A stretch of 64,000 nt of DNA from Cryptomeria japonica (taxonomy: Eukaryota; Streptophyta; Pinopsida; Cupressales; Cupressaceae). Below, piece by piece: positions 53,034 through 62,849 of this stretch. Location of the stretch: the NCBI RefSeq assembly GCF_030272615.1, contig NC_081414.1:52446636-52510635 (forward strand). Direction: 5' to 3'. Under the pieces are notes generated by a model, which searched no databases, was not told the origin of the DNA, and saw nothing but the letters and a program-made list of their open reading frames with translations. Position 1 is the first letter of the stretch. Each line of letters starts with the position of its first letter. The position numbers were made by a program, and so were the translations under genes.

Positions 53034-54368
53034 ATGCTGCCTATAAAGATTTCAAGGTATATTAGATGGATGTCAAATCTACCTTTTTGAATGGTGATCT
53101 TGAGGAAGAAGTCTACATTGAGCAACCTGATGGATTTTCATTATTAGATGATGGAGACATGGTATGTAAACTGAAGAAAGCTCTTTATGAATTGAAACAA
53201 GCCCCTAGAGCTTGGTATGCTAGACTGGATAAGTACTTGTTGAAATTATGATTTAATAGAGGGACTGTTGATAGTAATCTGTACTTTAAGACTGAAAATG
53301 ATAACATCTTAATTGTTGAAGTCTTTGTTGATGATATTATCTTTGGAGGTGATGATGACTTGAGCATGAAGTTTGTCGGTGATGCAGAAGGAATTTGAGA
53401 TGTATATGATAGGTGAGATGCAATTTTTCTTAGGTTTGTAGATTTCACAAACTGGAAAGGTATCTTTATATCTCAAACTAAATATGTACAGGAATTGTTG
53501 AAGAAGTTTGGGTTAGATGACTCCAAACCGGTTGGAACTCCTATGGTGACTGGCTACAAATTATCTAAGAATGATGAATCTATGAAAGCTAATCAGAGTT
53601 TGTACAAGTCTATGGTTGGTGGACTATTATATCTTACTCCTAGAATAGGCTGGACATTATGCATGTTGTGTGTATGGCTACTAGATATCAAGCTGATCCG
53701 AAAGAAAGTCATGTCACTGCTGTGAAGAGGATATTCAAATACTTGAAGGGAACTGTGGATTATGGTTTGTGGTTGATTTCATGTTATATTCTTACACTGA
53801 TGTTGATTGGGCTGACGATGTTGATGACCAGAAGAGTACATTCGGCGGTGCTTTCTTTTTGGGTAAAAAAATGGTTTCATGGGCTAGTAAGAAACAAAAC
53901 TCAGTGTCCTTATCTACTGCTAAAGCCGAGTACATTGCTACTAGTGGTAGTTGCACTCAAGTGGTTTGGATGAAGCAAATGTTGAAAGATATCAGAGTTA
54001 TCTATGATGAGCCTATTGTCATATACTGTGATAATTCCAGTGTTATCAATATGCCAAAGAATCTAGTGCAACATTCAAAGACTAAACATGTGTCAATCAA
54101 ATATCATTACTTGAGAGAGAAAGTCAGTGAAGAGGAAGTAAAGTTGGAGTATGTGTCTACAATGGAACAAATTGTTGATGTTTTCACTAAGCTTTTTCCC
54201 ACAGATACATTTGTCTATTTGAGAGACAAGTTAGGGTATCCACCCCTCCTAATGAGAACTAGATGCATTGAGTTGTATCAATCTGGTGGGCTTCACAGTC
54301 TTATCTTTTTATCTGGATTGATGAGTTGGTGTTGCTCCTCTGGTGGAGTAGTCAGGTTATGTGTTTAA
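53034..54368 (+). pseudogene. Copia F RT and RNase H, 5'-truncated by copia D
   Basis: The frame enters in RT at AAYKDFKVY and continues [49 protein letters not shown] (about 53,322), VGTPMVTGYKLSKNDES, then RNase H (DVDWADDVDDQKS, SLSTAKAEYIATSG) and the C-terminus KTKHVSIKYHYLREKV ... DVFTKLFPTDTF to 54,368. Frame breaks lie near 53,250, 53,390, 53,660 and 53,780. Confidence 0.92.
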
Positions 54369-54538
54369 GGGGGAAAGTTTGGTTTTCTTATCTTTGACAT
54401 TGTTCTCAAAGGGGGAGAGATGCATGTAAAAAATTATTTTATCTGCTTGATCTTAGGGGAGTTTGTTGGAGATGTTTCTTTCTTTGCATTGATTGTTTTT
54501 CACATTCCTATTTTGCCATTAATGCCAAAGGGGGAGAT
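54369..54538 (+). other. Copia F 3' untranslated region and polypurine tract
   Basis: 170 bp ending in CCAAAGGGGGAGAT just before the LTR start. Confidence 0.85.
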
Positions 54539-55792
54539 TGTTGGACATTGTTGCTGCTAAGATATGTTGTTGTCATTGATGTCAACATATTTCTGATCTG
54601 GTGATTGTAGATTGGCTCATTGTGATTATGGTTTGGTGTATGAAGTATCCTCAGTATCATTATATTCTTCTATTCTGGTGTTGGTGATCTAAGAAGCTTA
54701 ATTGATCATATCATATTATCCGGTTTTGCAATTTGTTGATCTGATTAGTGCTTTGTAGAGTTCAGTATTTCCTTTGGTATATTTCGGTGTGATCAAATCT
54801 TGATTTGAGTTTTCAGGATATTGCTTGGGATGGTCTTGTGTATCTTCATTTTAGATGGTTCATGATTTGGTTCTTCGTAAGTTATCTTTCTTTGTGAGAG
54901 TTGTTGCTGTTTGAGTGTTCTTGAGTTGTAGATGTTGATTGATGAAGATTTGATAAGTGGTGTTGGTGCAGCTGTTACTTATGATTATAGCATGCTTGTT
55001 GGTGTTTTCTAATTGTTTCCTATTTGTTTTGATGACTTGCATTGATCATTGTGCGAGTATTTGGTCGTCTTCATGAACCGGTGATGTTCTTCTTGTTATG
55101 TCATTTTTTTGGTGGTGTAGCATGTTGCGGTTGATGTTGGCATAATTTTCGGTGGAGTTGAACATTTGGGAATTTGAATTAGGTCCATGTTATGTCATGT
55201 AAATCATTATATTGGTCTGGTAGTCGATCTTTGTATCGTGTGATGTAATTTTATAATTGTGAGTTGAGGGTTTAGTCAACCTTGTTGTCAAGGTTGATGA
55301 ATTATATAAATAAGTGATATTGTCATGTAATTTGGGCATCGAGGTTCTGTCTGCATTATCAGAGAGTGGTGTATGTGCGAGAAAAGATTCATCTTTTGAT
55401 GTAATGCATTAAGGAGAGATTGGTGTTTCAGAGCAGACAATTGTATTTAATCAGAACTATCATCAGGCATTTGGAGATGCTATTATTGCAGTTCATTCCT
55501 TCCAGATTGTTGTCCGAATATTGTTGTAAGTTAGTGAGACTTCCTTGAGGGTTCTAGCCTTCCGAGTCACTATCATTGAGCAGTGAGCTCTAGGCAGTGT
55601 GCCTGAATGCATGTGCATTCCCCAGGTTTTCCATATCAAAATCTTGGTGTTGTGTGTTGTGTTGTCATTTTGCTTATCTTTGTTATTGCTGCAGCTCATC
55701 AGATCTATTTTTTTGTGGTTAAGTTTATAATCCGGTGAAAACTGATTCACCCACTTGCCCCACCTCTCAGTTTTCCTCCATTACTGCTAACA
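54539..55792 (+). repeat. Copia F 3' LTR
   Basis: TGTTGGACATTG to TTACTGCTAACA, about 1,254 bp. It has TTGTCATTGATGTCAA at 54,570-54,585 and ACTGATTCACCC..CCTCTCAG near the end. No partner LTR is in the window. It is the outermost boundary of the nested stack. Confidence 0.82.
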
Positions 55793-57995
55793 ACATAAAG
55801 GTAGCTCTCAAATATCACTTCACATATTTTGTTCATCCATTTGAGTGCATCAACTCCTACAACATCCAAGGCATAAAGGTAGCTCTCCAATATTATCTCT
55901 ATTTTATGACAACGATAGACTTACTATTTAGTTGGTAAAAAATCAGATATTTCAAACATATATAAGATCAAGCACATTAAGATCCATCACCAATATATTA
56001 GCTAGTAGGTCCAACAAAATGACATTTGAATTCAAAACTCCAGAAATGAAAAACAAGATCTTCACAAATATTCTCTGAAAAGCTAAGTTTGTAAATCTAA
56101 GAATAAATTAAATGCTAAAGAAATTATATATATGGGTAACGATCAGCCATAAGACCATAAATATGGTATGTAGAACCCATATTTTGTGGGCATGAATTTC
56201 ATTATACCTCTCTTAGATTTATTATTCCTTGTACCCATGATATAGTGAGAAATACGTTGGAGAATGAAGCCATCAATCTTGATCACTGTACTCTAGAGAT
56301 GCACATGACTTAACCTCATTTTAAATGCACACACGAAGTTGATTGCCATTACCAATAACAATGGTCTCGAAGACCAAATTCTTTGGGTAATTTACTGTAA
56401 GGAATGTGAATGTCTGACTGCATATGTATGTAGCTTCTTGTTAATAATATATATTAAAGCTCCCTCATTCTGCAATGATAGTTTTAATATTGTGCTTGTT
56501 ATGCATTGCCAGTGTACGGTTACTGGGGTTTGCTTTCCAGTCAGGTTGAAATGAGAGACTTTTTGGCCTATGGAGATTACCTTTCTAGTTTGAAAGAGAA
56601 AACTGAACTAATTTATTAATTAAAAAAAAAAAAAATCAGCACACCATGCATTGATAGTTGCAAAAAATAAATAAAAGAAACATTAAAGAGACTGAATTGT
56701 TGTATGGTTGATTTGACTGCAAAAGTATGATGTTTATATATGATAAAGTATTGAAAAATATGATTCCTTTCCTATTCCCATCCGAGGAAGAATGCTGATG
56801 GGTGGTCAAATCTTTTTTCCCTTGGTGGGCATGCCCAATTCAAACCTCATGATTCATATCCAATATATATAATATTAATTACAAACCCTTTCCTTTTGAA
56901 TAGAAGTATTTCGTAGAACACTAATATAGCATGTACCTTGATATCTTAACACAAAAATCGTTATCGGTATTGTCCTGCAAACTCAAGAATAAAAGCTGGC
57001 GTTAAAGTTTAACAGAAAAACTTAGAACACTGAAATGTTCCGGTAAAACACCTGCAATCATGACGACATCTTCTGATAAAGTTTGTGACTGGTCACTATA
57101 TGTTTTATACTCTTATTGAATACATCATTAGTTATATGATTGCAGCAGGAGGAGTGGAAAGTTAATCTAGTCATAGACCAGAAGTCCAGCATTTCGGCTG
57201 TCAGTGTAAAGAGCATGAGACAACATAATAATTACTTAATGAGACAAACCATATACTTTGTATGCAGTCAGTCCATGGCTCACAGGACCCGCTGGTTCAA
57301 ACATAGGATAAAAGACTAGAGTACCGGCTCCTTTTCATGTTTTGGACAAATGGGGTACACATAACATGACTTATTGCACAGTTCAACCAAGTTCAATTAA
57401 TTTCCACAGGGATTGTCCCCATATAATGTGAAATTTTGCCACATATCATGCGTTTGCTGACTTCAACTCCGTTGTTTTATCAGTCAGATTTGACTACTCA
57501 TATTAAAAGCGACAAATTTGCAATACAAATGCATGTGCCAAAAGAGTGAGTCGATAAAGCTATTTCACCAAACAGTTACTTTGCAGCATGTTTCGTTCAA
57601 CTGAAATTTAAATTCTAACTGCTTTGCTTTTAATTTTTAATGGCCTCCATGAGATGACTGTCATTCTCTGGCCCACATAACTGAACCCATGAGAGATATT
57701 GAACTAAAGAAATGGATAGTATGAAAAGTAATTAAGTAATGTCAAGCCATTTATTTACTTGATATATAATGTGAATAAAACTATTATGGTGCACAACTAC
57801 AACAAATTATCATCATATATCCAAAAAGGGATGGAATGTCGGAACCGACCCGCAACTAATAACTATCGCCATCCCTCTGTCTTATACAGTTATGGTAGTG
57901 CTCTAGATTTCCTCTATTCTATCATACACTTACATATCCTTTTTAGAATATTATATATCAAAAAAATCCCCCCAAAATCTCTTGCATAAATTATT
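55793..57995. other. Intergenic region, no gene recognised
   Basis: 2.2 kb, AT-rich. There is a small local duplication of AAAGGTAGCTCTC (about 55,797 and 55,875). No retroelement domain, RNA gene or exon-like ORF is convincing. It includes the 3' flank of the peptide gene. Confidence 0.6.
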
Positions 57996-58268
57996 TTATG
58001 GTGAAGAACTGTTGTGAATTGGAGGCTTTCTGTGTACTTTACCATAGTCCATGTCCACAAGGTCATAGAGATCAGTTTCATTTGACTGGTATGTGGCAGA
58101 CCTTGACGTTGAGAAGTTCTGTGATTCATGTGGAGTGGAAGCTGGTTTGGCCCCTTGGAAGGAAGCTTCATCTCTTTTGGCTGCTTCTTTAGTTGAAGAA
58201 GCATCTTGCTTTGGTCTTTCTTCAAGGCTCCTTGCAGATGATGCCAATAGTGCTCTTGTTGTTTTCTT
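57996..58268 (-). CDS. Peptide gene exon 3B, ends in GLV1-like peptide
   Basis: 273 nt from acceptor ATGACAG to TAA 57,998-57,996, 90 residues, Ser/Lys/Ala-rich, with an acidic DLYDLVDM approach to the 13-mer (residues 135-147 of precursor B) and four further residues SSSP. The DMDY context and HRKPPIHN ending fit the family well. Confidence 0.82.
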   Translation of the reverse strand, partial: KKTTRALLASSARSLEERPKQDASSTKEAAKRDEASFQGAKPASTPHESQNFSTSRSATYQSNETDLYDLVDMDYGKVHRKPPIHNSSSP

Positions 58269-60516
58269 CTGTCATAATATAATGAACAAAATGTCAGAAT
58301 TGTCTAGACCAAAAGAAACTGCAGAAACCCAATTGACATGAGATCTAAACCAATTTAGAAGATGGTAAATTAGAAAGAGAAACCATAATTGATACCTGAA
58401 ATGTGAACCTAATAGCCACTTGATCCCTTGAAACGAACTTGTTCTCCTGATGAAGGCTTAAACTAGTCTGGATCCCTGCAGAAACACATGGCATGTAATT
58501 GAATGGATAAAAAATTATGGTACAAGCACTTGAAACACTTTAACACTGGATACTTCAGCTCAAGTGCCAAGCTCTTGAAAATGTTGAACACATTACTTAT
58601 AGGTGAAGTTTATGTGCATATTCAAACAATGGTTGGTTATATGGTGCAACACATTCACTCAAAGCCAGTCATAACAACAATCCCCTTATAGAAAGATATT
58701 GATCACATTCAAATTGCATAAGATTATATTATACATTAATGGAAAACATAATTCTCTAAAATATTTCTCTTTTCCTTTCTTTCAGTTACTGGGGAAAACC
58801 CCCACTCCTCCATTGTCAGAGATTGATAAAGGCAAAATTCAATCATCCACAATTAAAACTAATAAATATGATGCCTTCTTTAGTTGACTGCATCCTACAC
58901 TTTTTAATAAGACACTGATGATACAATATTTTTTCTCAGTTATGCTTAGGAGGGTGGGTTTTTGGCCCGTGATAGTCAGCATTCAAGTTTGGTAATTGAT
59001 CATATTTTTCACGATGATGATGCTTATGCAAATCAACAACATTGATCTTCTTTGCTACCAAACTAGTCCATTCACTACGTTTGGGAGGTTCCTTCTGACT
59101 AGTATGCATTGATCTGGCACCTGATGATGAAGGGGGAAGATGCTTAATCTTCTTTGAATCCCTTTGCTTGTAAACTGTACTTTTGGCAGGTAGACCACCA
59201 CTCTGAACTGCATTATCTAGACTGTTGCTCTTCGTCTCTGTCATTTGCTTCTCCTCATTTCTTGTTTCACTAATGATTGCTAGTTTCCTTGCTGTTCCCT
59301 TGAGCCTTTTGGGTGTTACTAAACGGTGTGTAAAACCCAGTCCCTGCCATTTGGCAACAAAAGCTTTAGAATAGAAAAAATTATTAGCTCATACTTACCA
59401 TCACATGAACAAGCAGACAATCGAAAATGTGGTGTTGCATACTCACATTAGAATCTTCCACGTGATAGCTCTGAGAGTCGACAACCGTGTGAGCAGGCCT
59501 GAAATCTGCATTGTATAACGCATGATTAAAGCAGTCATTAAACATGCACCATTCATTAAATCAAAACAATGAATCAAAGCGTAGGGAATTCAGTACAAAA
59601 CTAGAAAACCCACATAAACAATTCTGTCAAATTACAAGTTGGTTTTCGAAGACTAAAACTTGAGTAGAAGAAAGCTTCAAACAAGTACTGAGCTCATTCT
59701 CAAGGATCATAGCTAGGTACCCACACAAACAACCTTTCAAAGCACCAAACTATTTTGTAGGATTTTAGCTAGACACCCAAAGAAGCAAGTTTTCGAACAA
59801 GTAAATTTGTTTTCTGTGGCTAGAAATAGACAGCTATACAATCTTTCATCTTTTTGAGCCCGATGATGTATCAGAATGTGATCTGAAATGTTGGTAAAAA
59901 AATCTCATACTATAACTAGAACAACAACCATACAATCTTTCAGAAAGTGAAATTCATTTTCTAAGGTATAAAATAAACACCCACATAAAAACAGTTATTT
60001 CAGCATGCAAGTTCATCTTCTAGGATTGAAACTAGACACCCATGCAGAAACAATTACCTTTATTCACTTTGATAGATTTAGAGAACGGTTTGAGCCAAGG
60101 ATATCAAACTTATCTGTTCTCAATATGTATATATACAAAGCAGCTTCAAAGGATGTTGCATAATGATATATAACCTAATAGATTGAGTTTTGGACGTTCT
60201 GCCGGGCTATGTAAGGCACCAAGCATAAGCTGAGTAAGGACGAAAAGGTTGTCATCCTTGACAAGCCTGTGAATACTATTTACCCGTCGGTTTTCTAATT
60301 ACTTACAAGTTACATGACAAAATGGGCAATCATACACATCATATTGAAAACCCTAAGCAGACTTTTAATGCTAAGCCAGACATCCAATAAAAACCCAGTA
60401 ATGAAGACGTTACCTTGATGACCATGATCATCCAACAGGACAGACTTGCTTGAAACAGCACTGCTTGCAAAAAGCAAGGCCAAAAGGCAGGCAACAATAT
60501 TCATAGAACCTGTCAT
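57996..60516 (-). CDS. GOLVEN/RGF/CLEL-type peptide-hormone gene with two alternative peptide modules
   Basis: Exon 1 (60,516-60,414) encodes a signal peptide and ends in phase 1. Downstream are two exon pairs, each entering in phase 1 and ending with a different 13-residue GLV/RGF motif and a stop: module A (59,505-59,447 and 59,343-58,936) with DYHGPKTHPPKHN, module B (58,475-58,396 and 58,268-57,996) with DYGKVHRKPPIHN. Both start Asp-Tyr (the tyrosine-sulfation site in this family) and end PP-x-HN. Predicted precursors are 189 and 151 aa. Known members are secreted, sulfated and proteolytically released, and act on receptor kinases in root meristem and gravitropism. Module A resembles the HHPPRHN class and B the HRKPPIHN class. 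No separate signal exon for B is visible, so either last exons are alternative or B is a fused or relic paralogue. Splice sites are read by eye. Confidence 0.85.
58396..58475 (-). CDS. Peptide gene exon 2B
   Basis: 80 nt between TTTCTGCAG and GTATCA, phase 1 in and phase 0 out, the same phases as exon 2A. Encodes IQTSLSLHQENKFVSRDQV and AIRFTFQ. It joins in frame to exon 1 as well as to exon 3B. Confidence 0.72.
58476..58935 (-). other. Interval between modules A and B, no signal-peptide exon seen
   Basis: 460 bp. I read all minus-strand ATGs here. None opens a hydrophobic leader of useful length: the best, MYNIILCNLNVINIFL, stops at once. It would hold the 3' end of an A transcript and, for a B transcript, intron. 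Confidence 0.6.
58936..59343 (-). CDS. Peptide gene exon 3A, ends in RGF1-like peptide
   Basis: 408 nt from acceptor ATGGCAG to TGA 58,938-58,936, 135 residues. It carries an RKL tripeptide (residues 73-75 of precursor A) of the sort seen in this family's propeptides, a basic Ser/Lys-rich middle and the C-terminal 13-mer (residues 177-189) directly before the stop, the usual position of a mature GLV/RGF peptide. An earlier possible acceptor (TCTAAAG) would run into a stop, which supports the chosen one. Confidence 0.85.
   Translation of the reverse strand, partial: GLGFTHRLVTPKRLKGTARKLAIISETRNEEKQMTETKSNSLDNAVQSGGLPAKSTVYKQRDSKKIKHLPPSSSGARSMHTSQKEPPKRSEWTSLVAKKINVVDLHKHHHREKYDQLPNLNADYHGPKTHPPKHN
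59447..59505 (-). CDS. Peptide gene exon 2A
   Basis: 59 nt between TGCAG and GTGAGT, phase 1 in and phase 0 out, encoding the propeptide segment FRPAHTVVDSQSYHVEDSN. I recognise no motif. Splice signals are good and the frame stays open on both sides. Confidence 0.75.
59600..60060 (-). repeat. Degenerate tandem repeat in intron 1
   Basis: About six to eight poorly conserved units of roughly 50-60 bp, recognised by CTAGACACCCA(C/A)A-like words (59,711; 59,769; 60,027) and CCCACATAAA(C/A)A (59,608; 59,977). It lies wholly inside the intron between exon 1 and exon 2A. Confidence 0.6.
60414..60516 (-). CDS. Peptide gene exon 1: signal peptide
   Basis: 103 nt, the first in-frame ATG at 60,516. 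MTGSMNIVACLLALLFASS is a clear hydrophobic signal core, with predicted cleavage near AVSS|KS (residue 23). The exon ends CATCAAG before GTAACG, phase 1. A second ATG (60,504) could also serve as start and would still give a signal peptide. Confidence 0.85.
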
Positions 60517-60581
60517 ATCTGGAAATGACCAGTTTGTTGAAAATGTATGAAGAGCAAAACAACTTTCTGAATTCCAATAAC

Positions 60582-60632
60582 TCACTTTTTTAGACTGTGA
60601 GAAGGTGCAGGTAAGTATAACACATCGCACAT
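60582..60632 (-). other. Upstream ORF and possible short intron in the 5' leader
   Basis: An ATG at 60,632 opens a 16-codon uORF (MCDVLYLPAPSHSLKK) ending before the main ATG. AAAAAA|GTGAGT near 60,585 and TTTCCAG| just before the main ATG could form a 5' UTR intron of about 67 nt, which is at the lower limit for plants. Speculative. Confidence 0.3.
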
Positions 60633-60737
60633 TAGCAAGAAATTGAAGTGTTTTGTAGAGGAAGCAGAGGGCCTTTCTGTAGAGGGAATAAGGGCTATTT
60701 ACACACCAGATTTGGAGGTGATATGTCGGTGTGGAAC

Positions 60738-60746
60738 TATTTTATA
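60738..60746 (-). promoter_or_regulatory. Candidate TATA box of the peptide gene
   Basis: TATAAAATA on the minus strand, about 220 bp upstream of the ATG. No other TATA-like word nearer the gene is as good. It would place transcription start near 60,705. Confidence 0.45.
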
Positions 60747-61199
60747 TTTGCAGTAACAAACTGGTCAATGATCCAATTGTGAGGAGATATTGGTGTTCTG
60801 AGCCTGTCTCCTCCACCTTGTACATTATTCATGACTAGACTGCTTTAAGGTACTCCTTTGTCGGCGACCTATTTCAAATTAAAGGACACATTACAATGCT
60901 AAAAGGTACCTCCATTCCATTAAAATATATATATAACATCAGCGATCAACGCTCATGTGGGGACTTCAATTAAATCCTGAAATCAAAGATGTGGCAGTCT
61001 AGAAACCCAAAGGCCAAGAATCTTTGTACTAGGCTAAAATCTAAAGGGAAAGAAAGAAAGAAATCAATTTTATGGAGACTAAGGATAGTCTATGGGACAG
61101 TCTATCCAATCAAAATCGATTTCTGCAGATCAATTTTTTGACTATGTAAGTTGGGATGATTTATTTTGTTCAAAGAATTTGACAGGTTAGTCTAGTGAT
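60747..61199. other. Upstream flank of the peptide gene
   Basis: No gene seen. The segment around 61,000-61,055 (TCTAGAAACCCAAAGGCCAA ... TTTGTACTAGGCTAAA) recurs at 61,571-61,626, bracketing the two SINE-like units. Confidence 0.6.
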
Positions 61200-61350
61200 T
61201 TCGAGTGAGACAAGCTCTCTTATAACTTCTTTATGTGATGGGTTGGGTCCAAACAAGTGCAATGCCAGACAAACCGGTCCAGAGAGAATCGATCTTGGGG
61301 CCTACAAGATATGAACCCAAAACCCTTAACCAACTACACCACCCTGTTGG
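61200..61350 (-). mobile_element. tRNA-derived SINE-like unit 1
   Basis: Minus strand A box TGGTGTAGTTGGTTAAG (about 61,341-61,325) and B box GATCGATTC (61,294-61,286). The start of A to the end of B is about 55 bp, as in a tRNA. Body GTCTGGCATTGCACTTG and GAAGTTATAAGAGAG is shared with unit 2. No full tRNA fold, so not a tRNA gene. Confidence 0.55.
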
Positions 61351-61382
61351 ACTCATACAAAAGACCTTAAATCAAATCTGAT

Positions 61383-61535
61383 TTGTGAGTCTATGATCTC
61401 TCTCATAACTTCTTGAAGCAATGGACCAGACCTGAACAAGCCCACTGCCAGATAAACGAGGAGGGAGAGAATCGATGTTAGAACCTACATGAAACAAACT
61501 CAAAACTCTTAATCAACTACACCACCCTTTCAGAC
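61383..61535 (-). mobile_element. tRNA-derived SINE-like unit 2
   Basis: Minus strand A box TGGTGTAGTTGATTAAG (61,524-61,508) and B box CATCGATTC (61,477-61,469), with the same 55-bp spacing as unit 1 and the same orientation. Body GAAGTTATGAGAGAGATCAT. Unit 2 lies about 183 bp from unit 1, so this could be a local duplication rather than two insertions. Confidence 0.55.
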
Positions 61536-61626
61536 TCGTTCTAATAACCCTAATTCAAATCTGATTTGTTATTCTAGAAACCCTAATGCCAAAGAATCCT
61601 TGTACTAGGCTAAAGGCCAAAGGGAT

Positions 61627-62830
61627 GATTACGACCCTAATCCTATACACAGGTCATACAGACCTCGAAGCGCGTGTAAATTGTAATATATAGAATCCAG
61701 TTCTTCGATCGACATCCACGCTCAGAGAACTCCGAGAAAAACTTTTCATGCGGTTTTACGGAGGGATTGAACGGGCCGTACACAAGGAAGAAGGTGGGCA
61801 ATCCGATGCTCTTGGAATTTGAGGCCAGCCAAAACAAGACATGATGTTGGAAGCTTCGGGAACGTTACTGCAAGAGCTGGGGATTACCAAGATGGAAAAA
61901 AAAGAAAAGGAGGGATTTTTGCGGCGCAGGATGACTCCTACTTTCTGGGAACAGATCTGCGCCGTCGCACGGAGGTGGCGGACAGAGTTTACGCATTGCT
62001 TTACACGGCGTCTGGTGCATGTCTGGCATGGGATTTTAACGTGCGCTTGGTTTCCTCGAAGTGTGGAGAAGGGAAGATAAAAATATGAATTTTATACCAA
62101 GTGGAAAGCGCTATTCAACTCAAAACGAGGAGGCTGCTACCGAGGCCAGTTTAATAGCAAATTTACGCTGTGAATTAACTCTCGCCGCCTGTTTCTCCTC
62201 TTCCTCTGCTCCAGACATTCATAATTCAGCCTTCTGAGAAATGGTTGGAACAGGATAAAAAAGAATTGTTGGCGGCCTTGGACCTTGGATCTGCAACCAA
62301 TTTGCCAGGCACATGGTATTTTAATCCAAGGATTTCTATGTATGTTGTGCGAGAAAGTTTTGATCTCAGGAATCCGTACTCAATTCCAAGTTGTCTTGTT
62401 TCTTTATTTAGTTGGCGCATGGGAGTCACGCTGAAACATGCATGGTTTAAGAAACCCACGATCCTCCATGGATTTCAAAAGTCCCATCATGTAAACTGTG
62501 ATTGATATGAGTCGATGGAAACTCAAGCCTTGAGTTTGGTGAAACAAATATCTTAAAGCTTGAAACTAGCCCCTCGCCTCTAGTCCTTTGTATTCTACGG
62601 GGCAGTACTGTCACATTTGTGTTCATCGGCAACCAAACTGCTTGTATTTTAAGTAATTTTATGTGTTTTATGCCTTCAACCGTAGTGCTTGTCTCAAAAT
62701 TGAGGAGACGGTGACAGATGCATCTTCATAGAAGCATTCATTATATATATAAAGCATTATATATTATATAGATATTTGTAGTTTCTTTCATCATTTTATT
62801 TTCTAAGTAGTGTTTAATTAATTTTATGAT
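61627..62830. other. Short unrecognised ORFs, relatively GC-rich patch
   Basis: 1.2 kb with a GC-richer stretch (61,830-62,070), in which two plus-strand frames are open (89 codons from 61,819; 79 codons from 61,841), and a third of 86 codons from 62,245. None has a domain I recognise. GC content suggests a former exon or first-exon region, but I see no supported gene model. Confidence 0.35.
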
Positions 62831-62849
62831 TTCTTTCTGATTGGTCGAG

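Noticed and set aside
59399-59446. Alternative splice donor GTAAGT extending exon 2A by 48 nt
   Set aside because: The frame stays open but would leave an intron of only about 55 nt, below the usual plant minimum. The GTGAGT donor at 59,446 was preferred.
61286-61341. tRNA gene on the minus strand
   Set aside because: A and B boxes are present but there is no acceptor stem or complete cloverleaf, and a second diverged copy sits nearby. SINE-like origin fits better.
61841-62080. N-terminus of a MAP65-like protein
   Set aside because: Only a short LLQEL-type resemblance; the rest does not fit and competing frames are equally open.
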